Under the pieces are notes generated by a model. It made no database searches. It had not been told where the DNA came from and worked only from the letters and a program-made list of their open reading frames with translations. Below are positions 1-6,486 of a stretch of DNA of 32,717 bases, piece by piece. Both the position numbers and the translations under genes were made by a program. The DNA comes from Prosthecobacter debontii. Lineage in GTDB: Bacteria > Verrucomicrobiota > Verrucomicrobiia > Verrucomicrobiales > Verrucomicrobiaceae. Each line of letters begins with the position of its first letter. The first letter of the stretch is position 1. Location of the stretch: the NCBI GenBank assembly GCA_945869695.1, contig CAMBPV010000028.1, positions 1-32,717 on the forward strand, given 5' to 3'.

Positions 1-889
1 CCCCCCACATGATGAGGAAGGGCAAATTGATGAAGTAGATGAGCAGCACCCAGTTGTTCATGGGGAAGTCAAGTTGCATCAATCGGCTGACCATGACGTG
101 CATGCCGACGAGGACCACGCCCAAGATGCCAGCGTGCCAACGTCCGAAAAGGGCGATGAAGGCAAACAGCTCCAAAAACAAACCCGAGCCGACGATGATC
201 CGCGTCCACCAAGGGTGGCCTGCAACGAGAGCGGCCATCTCTTGAGCCTGATCCAGCAACTCCTTTTCTCCCGTTCCGTAAAAGTGCTGCCAGCCGATCT
301 TTTCCACATGAAGTGACATGTAGGGCAAGTCAGTCAGCCATGAGATGCCGGAGATTTGAAGCTTCGAGACGCCTGCCACCACGTAGGTCGCCACGGCAGC
401 CTGAAATGCCCACCACATGGCGCACTGCTGCACCTCACGGCTGGGTTTGAAAAAGCGTTGGGCCCAAGTGCCTCCGTTCGGAGAATTCACAATCAGTCGC
501 CAGAGGTAGGCCAGCCAGTAGCCCAGAATCACCATCGCCACGACTTGAGTGCCGTGGTGGATGTTTCCATAGCTGTTCCTCAGGCTCCCGACGGCCGACA
601 TCAGAAACAGCATGTAGCCCGCGGTGAGCACGGGTGTCACACCGAAAACAAAAAGCACCGCCGCAACCGCGAAGAGATGATGGAGTTGATCAAAAACCGG
701 TCCGTTCTGTAAAAAAGACAAATCCATGAAATGTGCCAAGCCAACAGGCATGGTTTGACCTGCCTGACTGATGCCGAAGAAGAACTCTTTCCAGATGATC
801 AGCGCGATGAAAAGGCGACCGAGGAAAAGCTCTCCCGACTCCATGTGCCAAGGTTGAGCATTGAAAAAAGATTTCAGGAATGACTTCAT
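1..889 (-). CDS. HTTM-like multi-pass membrane protein, C-terminus cut by window edge
   Basis: The frame stays open from an ATG at 889 to base 1, giving 296 visible residues and no stop, so the C-terminus lies outside the window. The protein begins MKSFLKSFFNAQPWHMESGE and has several hydrophobic helices, with a histidine-containing segment (NIHHGTQVV) between helices near residues 108-118. Overall look and hydropathy resemble the HTTM family (vitamin K-dependent gamma-carboxylase-related membrane proteins). The start is supported by a GAGGGG Shine-Dalgarno sequence about 8 bases upstream and by an ATGA overlap with the preceding gene's stop, which implies translational coupling. It is the last visible gene of the Pel operon. 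A role in modifying or handling the polymer is a guess. The family call is by eye; a DoxX-like or other membrane family remains possible. Confidence 0.62.
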   Translation of the reverse strand, partial: MKSFLKSFFNAQPWHMESGELFLGRLFIALIIWKEFFFGISQAGQTMPVGLAHFMDLSFLQNGPVFDQLHHLFAVAAVLFVFGVTPVLTAGYMLFLMSAVGSLRNSYGNIHHGTQVVAMVILGYWLAYLWRLIVNSPNGGTWAQRFFKPSREVQQCAMWWAFQAAVATYVVAGVSKLQISGISWLTDLPYMSLHVEKIGWQHFYGTGEKELLDQAQEMAALVAGHPWWTRIIVGSGLFLELFAFIALFGRWHAGILGVVLVGMHVMVSRLMQLDFPMNNWVLLIYFINLPFLIMWG

Positions 890-1395
890 GGCTGAGCCCC
901 CTCGGGTGAATACTGAGCCAACACGAAGGCCTTCTTTTTCACTTCACCATCCTCGATCCAAAAATCAGTCTGCCAGAGTTTAATCGTCTGATAGGTCGAA
1001 GGATTCTCGACCTTGGGACTTCGCTTCTCGTGATAAAACTTGAGAGCATTCTCGGCTGCGATGCGGTAGCGATCTTCTTTGGATAAGCCGGGCTGAATCC
1101 GGAGGCGGCTCTCACCTGATTTGACGACCTTTTTCAGTTTGATGGCGGTCTGACCAAACTCGTTTTCGAAAAGGAGAACCTTGTCGTTTTCATCGGTCGT
1201 GTGAAGCACGTAGGTGAAGGGTTCCCATCGGGCATACATTGGATTGTTCGAAAAGGGGTAGTTCTCTTTGACGATTAAAGAGAGAGCGACAATCAGCCAA
1301 CACACGGGAAAAAGTCGGATCCAATGGATGCAGGTGAGTCCAATAGACTTAAGCCATGCGAGGGCGATGGCCTGCCGAGGGAGTGATGCGGTCAT
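886..1395 (-). CDS. Single-pass membrane protein, partner of the HTTM-like gene
   Basis: This encodes 169 residues from the ATG at 1395. The frame extends upstream to 1548, but that extension is low-complexity (Ser/Thr/Pro-rich) and overlaps the end of pelG, so I reject it. One hydrophobic helix at about residues 24-42 is followed by a soluble, presumably periplasmic domain. The segment NYPFSNNPMYARW just after the helix resembles one I associate with small proteins encoded beside HTTM genes. It lies 40 bases downstream of pelG and its stop overlaps the next start (ATGA), so it probably works with that membrane protein. I do not recognise a catalytic domain. A GAGGG stretch lies about 15 bases before the ATG, rather far for a strong ribosome site. 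Confidence 0.7.
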   Translation of the reverse strand: MTASLPRQAIALAWLKSIGLTCIHWIRLFPVCWLIVALSLIVKENYPFSNNPMYARWEPFTYVLHTTDENDKVLLFENEFGQTAIKLKKVVKSGESRLRIQPGLSKEDRYRIAAENALKFYHEKRSPKVENPSTYQTIKLWQTDFWIEDGEVKKKAFVLAQYSPEGAQP

Positions 1396-1435
1396 TGTCG
1401 AATGTGCACACCCTCGGTGGCAAAGCCAGTCGATT

Positions 1436-2809
1436 TTAGGCTGGCTGGATGCGGAAGGTGTGGTACTCGAGATGGTCGAGACGACTGTTGACGCGAGCGG
1501 CAGAGATGAAGAGGGCGAGTCCGGAGGCGACCACAAATCCGAATCCATACCACGCCTCGTTTTGCATCACCGTGATGGCGCTGAGGAGACCGTTGGATAG
1601 AAGAAAGACAAAGGAGCAGAGGAGGGCTCCCTTCCGGTCGTTAAAATAAAAGAGCACCGTGAGCATGGCGAGGAACATGACAAGCAGGAAGGTTCCAAAC
1701 AGCGTGATCCGGAAGATGCCCACCTGGATAAAGCTCACATGAAACCAAGAGGTGAGTTCATTGGCGTAGATGACCAACAGAGCCGTGGTGATGCCCTGCA
1801 CTTTGAGCAGTCGATTGAATCCGGCGCGCAGACTCAGGATGAGGCTGGATTTGGCGCGGATGACTTCACTCATCGCGCCCCCCTGATTCACGGTTTCAAA
1901 GTAGGTGTGAAATTTTTCGCTGAAGTCCGTCTCAACTTGAAGAATGAAAACGGCCATCCCGGGAGCAATGGAGAGAAGGCTGAGGTAGATGGCGAGATCG
2001 TAGTCCGGTGCGGCATAAAGCGCACCCGCCACTTGGACGCGACTTTGGGACAGCCACCAGAAGAGGAATTTATCAATCCAGATGCCGAGATTGTAGAACA
2101 AGCCGCAGAGCATGAGGTCAGGGAATTTGACGAAGCCCCGCACGAAAGCGAAAGAGGAACCCTTGCTCGTTCGGATCTCCCGGCGAATGCAGATGGCGAG
2201 AAAACCGAACAACACAAGGTGACCGATGAGGAGTCCAGCCATGGCGCCCGTGATGCCAAAAGAAATGGCCAGCCTCCAAGCTGCAATGACGCCAAAGCCA
2301 TAGCCAAAAGCAAAAGCCAAGACGATGCCATAGTACTTTCTTAGAGCGCTCAAATAAACGCTCGCGATGAAGATGCATGAGACGTAAACCAAGAGTCCGG
2401 CCGCGCATGCTGCAAACATGGGAGGGGAGGGAACGAGTTTAAAAAAGAAGTAGCCACCCGCCAGTGCGGAGAGTGAAGAGGCTAAAAGGATGCCACCTTT
2501 GAAGCTGGGGAAAATGCGGTCCGTCTGTTTCAATGAAAGGCAGTCGGCTGTGTATCGGGTGAGGATAATCTGGATGGGGCCTGTGAGGATCAATGCGAAG
2601 GCGTAAACATGAGTGACAGAAGCTGTGAAGAGTCGAATCTGGTCACCTGGAAGCGTTTGGTGCAGGAGCCAGGTGAGCACCATGAGTGAAATGATCGAGA
2701 TGATCCACGGCCCTGCACTGATAGCCGCTGCGCTGGCGTAAGCCGTGAACACGCCGGTGAAGGTGCGCGTGGTGGTGAGTCTTCTGAGCTGAAATCCGAT
2801 GCCGGCCAT
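1436..2809 (-). CDS. pelG: PelG, Pel exopolysaccharide inner-membrane exporter
   Basis: This encodes 457 residues, the usual PelG length. The N-terminus (MAGIGFQLRRL, then an SAGPWIISI helix) is characteristic of PelG, and the rest forms about 12 membrane helices, as in polysaccharide flippases of the MOP superfamily. PelG is thought to move the Pel chain made by PelF across the inner membrane, in complex with PelD and PelE. The gene starts 6 bases after pelF ends, with an AAGGA just upstream at short spacing. Position directly after pelF matches the order of the known pel operon. Family assignment is strong. Confidence 0.92.
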   Translation of the reverse strand: MAGIGFQLRRLTTTRTFTGVFTAYASAAAISAGPWIISIISLMVLTWLLHQTLPGDQIRLFTASVTHVYAFALILTGPIQIILTRYTADCLSLKQTDRIFPSFKGGILLASSLSALAGGYFFFKLVPSPPMFAACAAGLLVYVSCIFIASVYLSALRKYYGIVLAFAFGYGFGVIAAWRLAISFGITGAMAGLLIGHLVLFGFLAICIRREIRTSKGSSFAFVRGFVKFPDLMLCGLFYNLGIWIDKFLFWWLSQSRVQVAGALYAAPDYDLAIYLSLLSIAPGMAVFILQVETDFSEKFHTYFETVNQGGAMSEVIRAKSSLILSLRAGFNRLLKVQGITTALLVIYANELTSWFHVSFIQVGIFRITLFGTFLLVMFLAMLTVLFYFNDRKGALLCSFVFLLSNGLLSAITVMQNEAWYGFGFVVASGLALFISAARVNSRLDHLEYHTFRIQPA

Positions 2810-2815
2810 GGGTCC

Positions 2816-4360
2816 TTAGTGAGTTGAAATTTTCAGGTTCGTGAGTTTGTCATAAAGCCTGCGGTAAGCGCCCAGAGCATCGCGCTCGTGGTAGTGGCGG
2901 GCGGCTAAATTTCTGCCGTTGGCGGTCAGAGTGTCGAGCAACGGGGTGTCCGTGAGCAATCGAATGCAGGCCGCAGCCAATCCGTCTGCGCTACCCACTT
3001 CAGCGATGAGTCCGCAGGGACCGATGGCGGGTGTGTCTGCGGGCCGCCCCATCAGGATTTCTGCACAGGCACCGACGTCCGTGGAGACGACAGGAACTCC
3101 GGAGGCCAGAGATTCAATGACCACAAAAGGCAACCCCTCACTCACACTGGTGAGGATCATGAGGTCCAGTTTTGGAAGGAAAGTAGCTCGATCGACAGAG
3201 CCCATGAAGTCTATGTGATGCTGGAGACTCAATTGAGATGAAAGCTCCTGACACTCCTGAAAATACTCGGGCTCCTCTTCGGTAGGGCCTGCGATGAGGA
3301 ATCGAGCGTCCGGAAGAGCGTCGCAAACACGACGCGCGGTTTGCAAGAGCGTTTTGATGTCCTTGATCGACACCACGCGTCCGAGGAATCCGATGACTTG
3401 GCTGCCTGGATTCGCGTTGCGTCGTTTGACCCGCTGTTCATGCCACGCTTCACATTCTTCCGTGCGGATGCCGTTTGGAATGATGGCCATCCGCGCGGGA
3501 TCTGCGCCGAAGTGCCGCTGGGCTTCGGCGTTTTTTTCAAACAGGGCCACGACGGTATCTGAGCGCTGATAGCAAAGGCGACCGAGAAGATCAAAAAAGC
3601 CGATCCAGAGTTGGCGCAAGCTGCTGAGTGGCTGGGCCAGTGTGGGATGCTGCCTTTGTTTTTCAGGGATCCATTGCGAACGACAAATGTCACCCATGCG
3701 CTCACGAAGGTAGATACCGTGCTCGCTTAGCAAAAGGGGTGCTTGATTGCGCGAGGCTCCAATCGCCGCAGCCAGGCCGGCATAACCTGTGCAGGCCGTG
3801 TGGTATAGTTTGGCCTTTGGCATCTGACCAATGCCGCGCGCGAGCTTCCAAATGGGATGAACGAGGAAACAGCAGGTCCAGTAGAAATCGAGAAACGAGT
3901 CTTGGGGCGTGTAATGCTCGTAGAGTCGACGCAGGATGTTCCAAGTGTCATGATCCTGCCAGAACGTCTCAAAGCTGACGGAGGTGTTCTTAGCCACCTG
4001 CTCGATGAGCGACCTGATGATCTCAAAATCATGGGGGTCACCGGAAGGCAGACGGACGTGAAATTTACCCAGGGTCTCGTGAAATTTGGACCACGATGCA
4101 GGCAAACTGCTGCGGAGTCGACTGGAAGAGGCATTGGCCTCAAAGAGAAAAACCTCCTTCTGCTCAAGGACATTGGCGGGCACCTTGTACTTTAGCTTTT
4201 GATCAGATGACCGCTCGGCTCCGATGTAAAAAATGGAGAAGGTGAGATCGGGAAAAGCGGTGATGATCTGGTGCACCCAAGTGGACACTCCCCCGGAAAC
4301 GTAGGGATAGGTGCCTTCGAGCACGAGGCAGACGTCAGTCTCTTGGGAGATTTTGCGCAT
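2816..4360 (-). CDS. pelF: PelF, Pel-synthesising glycosyltransferase
   Basis: This encodes 514 residues, typical of PelF. It starts with the family hallmark LEGTYPYVSGGVSTW at residues 14-28, the N-terminal DUF3492 region, followed by a GT4-type GT-B domain. Nucleotide-sugar-binding residues are visible: R328 and K333 in GRVVSIK, and the EX7E motif E408/E416 in SEGLPFVVIES. PelF is a cytosolic, UDP-sugar-dependent enzyme that polymerises the Pel chain at the inner-membrane PelD/PelE/PelG complex. Its start overlaps the end of the pelE-like gene by 26 bases, so translation is probably coupled; there is no clear Shine-Dalgarno sequence. No frameshift or missing catalytic residue is seen. Confidence 0.93.
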   Translation of the reverse strand: MRKISQETDVCLVLEGTYPYVSGGVSTWVHQIITAFPDLTFSIFYIGAERSSDQKLKYKVPANVLEQKEVFLFEANASSSRLRSSLPASWSKFHETLGKFHVRLPSGDPHDFEIIRSLIEQVAKNTSVSFETFWQDHDTWNILRRLYEHYTPQDSFLDFYWTCCFLVHPIWKLARGIGQMPKAKLYHTACTGYAGLAAAIGASRNQAPLLLSEHGIYLRERMGDICRSQWIPEKQRQHPTLAQPLSSLRQLWIGFFDLLGRLCYQRSDTVVALFEKNAEAQRHFGADPARMAIIPNGIRTEECEAWHEQRVKRRNANPGSQVIGFLGRVVSIKDIKTLLQTARRVCDALPDARFLIAGPTEEEPEYFQECQELSSQLSLQHHIDFMGSVDRATFLPKLDLMILTSVSEGLPFVVIESLASGVPVVSTDVGACAEILMGRPADTPAIGPCGLIAEVGSADGLAAACIRLLTDTPLLDTLTANGRNLAARHYHERDALGAYRRLYDKLTNLKISTH

Positions 4361-5084
4361 GGGAGGGAGAAGTGAGGAGATCCCGAGTGATCTGGCGGGA
4401 GTGCACAGCCATCTGGACAGGGAGATTGAGCGAGCGCTGCAATTCAGAGTCTATCGGCAGCTTTTGGAGCAGTGCCAATGCATGGTCGTGGTCGCCGATG
4501 GCGAGGAAAACTCGAATGCACGCCGTTACGAGTCGGGGGGTGGGAGGACTGGAGGTGATGTGTTCGTGGGCTCTCCTGCTGAGATGTTTCAGATGGCTGG
4601 TGCGCTCATCTGGCGTCATGAGGGAAGGTGAGGCAAGTCGAAGTCCAGTCTCCAGAAAAGAAGCCGCGATTCGAGGGTCATGCGGCTCGGCGTGAGTTCG
4701 GAGTTGATTGAAAAGTGTCTGCAATTTTTCGCGTCCCTGCTGAAGCGTGCTCTGAGAGAAGAGTGATAACTCCGGGTCTTGGCTGCCCATGAAATGCCTC
4801 AGCAAAGGAGCCGCTTTTTCGACCGGCATGTGACGCAGGCCGAGAGCGAGGGTGCGGAGCTCATCCGACCTCGATGTGCGGGCAACGTGGATGATGGGAT
4901 CCGTGACCAGATGTTGTGCCTCATGGGTGAGGTGTTCTGCGAGCGGATTACCAATCGCAAAACGAACGGAGGGCTCGGGGCGCGAGCCGAATAACCCGAG
5001 AAACCAGGCGATCAGCAAGGGGATCAAAGCCAGGATCGCGAGGAGCGCCTCAGGTGAACCAGGGATGCCAAACGAGGGCGGCAT
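4335..5084 (-). CDS. pelE: PelE-like protein, one membrane helix plus helical repeats
   Basis: This encodes 249 residues. One hydrophobic helix at about residues 12-31 is followed by an alpha-helical, TPR-like region (for example the ACIRVFLAIGDHDHALALLQKL segment near residues 187-208). PelE of Pseudomonas aeruginosa is an inner-membrane protein with N-terminal membrane segments and a C-terminal TPR domain. Position between pelD and pelF makes this its counterpart, though it is shorter, has only one helix, and sequence similarity cannot be judged by eye. A 38-residue membrane peptide encoded 4 bases upstream may supply the missing segment. The end overlaps pelF. The function follows from context more than from motifs. 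Confidence 0.68.
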   Translation of the reverse strand: MPPSFGIPGSPEALLAILALIPLLIAWFLGLFGSRPEPSVRFAIGNPLAEHLTHEAQHLVTDPIIHVARTSRSDELRTLALGLRHMPVEKAAPLLRHFMGSQDPELSLFSQSTLQQGREKLQTLFNQLRTHAEPHDPRIAASFLETGLRLASPSLMTPDERTSHLKHLSRRAHEHITSSPPTPRLVTACIRVFLAIGDHDHALALLQKLPIDSELQRSLNLPVQMAVHSRQITRDLLTSPSHAQNLPRD

Positions 5085-5088
5085 GAAC

Positions 5089-5205
5089 TTAGCGCTTTTT
5101 GGTTTCCAAATGGAACCTGGCTAGGCTCACCCCCCAAGCGATCAAGATGGAGGCCAGAGATGTGAGCGCGAGCAGGGTTTCGGGCGGGTAGTTCGGGGTG
5201 TGCAT
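5089..5205 (-). CDS. 38-residue single-helix membrane peptide between pelD and pelE
   Basis: A small frame starts at the ATG at 5205 and encodes 38 residues. It has a hydrophobic helix (LLALTSLASILIAWGVSLA) and a charged tail (RFHLETKKR). A longer version from 5277 exists but overlaps pelD, so the internal start is preferred. The peptide fills the 134-base gap between pelD and the pelE-like gene almost exactly, leaving 13 and 4 bases, which argues that it is translated. It may be a detached first membrane segment of PelE or a small accessory subunit of the synthase complex. There is no Shine-Dalgarno sequence, so coupling to pelD translation is likely. Confidence 0.6.
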   Translation of the reverse strand: MHTPNYPPETLLALTSLASILIAWGVSLARFHLETKKR

Positions 5206-5218
5206 GTCTGGTATGAAT

Positions 5219-6484
5219 TTACGACTGTAGAATGCTGGACCAAAGAGCCTCGGTCGAAATAGGACTGGCGACGACAAAAGATGAGGCTCTCAGGCTGGGT
5301 AGCTCGTGACTGAGCTTTGATGAGAGAAGCCCTGCGTTCTCGGCTCCAGCAAAGGGGAGAAGGCAGAGGAAACTGCCGTTCGGGAGTCTACTCGAAAGGG
5401 CGTTGGCCGGCAGTTTGGCGAGAATCTGGCGACCATCGCTCGAAATGGAGGGGTCATCGTTTTTCATGTCGAGACGAATGACGGTCGATGGCAATGCATG
5501 CGCTTTTTCAGTCTCCAAGGATTGAGCCAGCAACTGCATAAAATCTTCGATGGGCATCAGCTTGCCGATGGGTTTTCCATCCGCCCGGTTCTCAACGTGA
5601 GTGCGGAGCGTGAGTGCCCAGTGCAGGATGATTTCGATGCGGGAAAGATTGTTCCACTCCAGCGCCTCCAATGTCATGTCCTGAATCAAGAGCACACCCG
5701 TGTGCCTTCGGAAGGTCCATGGGATCGCGACGAGGAACGGTTGCTGAGAGGTGCTCTCAAGTGGGTCCGTAACGGCCGTGATCACTTTTCCATCAATGGC
5801 GCGAGCGGCGAGTGAGCCCGGGGCAACTGAGATGCTGGGTGCCAATTGAGGCGTGGGGTGGATCACGGCGTCGCGGTGCAAGCGACCACCCTCGAGACGA
5901 TAGATGCCAGCTGAGGTGACACCCGCGAGACGGTGGATGAGGCTCAGGATACTTTGAAAAGTGTCGTCGGGAGGGAGGGTGATGATCTTCTTCAACTCCG
6001 TGTCGAGGCATGCAAACGGCGCATTGTGGAGAGCTAACGATTTCTGGAGTTCATGGCGAGTCTCGCGAAGGAGGCCCACTTCAGCATGCAAACGCTCGGA
6101 TTCCTCTACACGGTGGTCGAGTTCCCTTTGCAATTGAGCGGAGTCACCTCGGAGAAGGTGATTGAGTTCACCTGCGAGAAAACCTGCGAGGGTGAGAGCT
6201 GTGGCGGGGTATCGCTCTTGAGTGGCCACAGCCCAGGGGTCTGAGCCGTCTAAGTATGAGCGAAGGCAAATCAGCCCACTCGTGCACGCCAGTCCCGACA
6301 AGGTTCCTGCGGTGACTCCGTAGCGCGCTCCAATGAGAAGGGGAAGAAGAAGCCAAGGGGTTGGGTTAAGCCCCAGCCAGCCCGGATCATCGGCTGCGAG
6401 GACATAATTCATTACACCGAGAAGAACTGCGAGGAGCAGGGTGTCTCGAATGGCTTTTCCGAGGGAATGAGTCGTCTCTTGCAT
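5219..6484 (-). CDS. pelD: PelD-like inner-membrane receptor (GAF plus degenerate GGDEF)
   Basis: This encodes 421 residues, against about 455 in P. aeruginosa PelD. The layout matches: four membrane helices within residues 12-110, a charged, probably coiled-coil linker at 112-150, a GAF-like domain at about 155-295, and a C-terminal GGDEF-like fold at about 305-421. The GGDEF signature is degenerate, reading SRLPNGSF at 365-372, so it should not make c-di-GMP. In P. aeruginosa, PelD binds c-di-GMP through an RxxD inhibitory site just before this signature. Here the aligned positions appear to be P359 and A362, so binding may be lost or altered. The gene starts 2 bases after the upstream pelB part. 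Confidence 0.85.
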   Translation of the reverse strand: MQETTHSLGKAIRDTLLLAVLLGVMNYVLAADDPGWLGLNPTPWLLLPLLIGARYGVTAGTLSGLACTSGLICLRSYLDGSDPWAVATQERYPATALTLAGFLAGELNHLLRGDSAQLQRELDHRVEESERLHAEVGLLRETRHELQKSLALHNAPFACLDTELKKIITLPPDDTFQSILSLIHRLAGVTSAGIYRLEGGRLHRDAVIHPTPQLAPSISVAPGSLAARAIDGKVITAVTDPLESTSQQPFLVAIPWTFRRHTGVLLIQDMTLEALEWNNLSRIEIILHWALTLRTHVENRADGKPIGKLMPIEDFMQLLAQSLETEKAHALPSTVIRLDMKNDDPSISSDGRQILAKLPANALSSRLPNGSFLCLLPFAGAENAGLLSSKLSHELPSLRASSFVVASPISTEALWSSILQS

Positions 6485-6486
6485 GA

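Noticed and set aside
1396..1548. Upstream extension of the 169-residue membrane protein to a 220-residue form
   Set aside because: The extra N-terminus is low-complexity and overlaps the pelG end; the internal ATG places the membrane helix sensibly.
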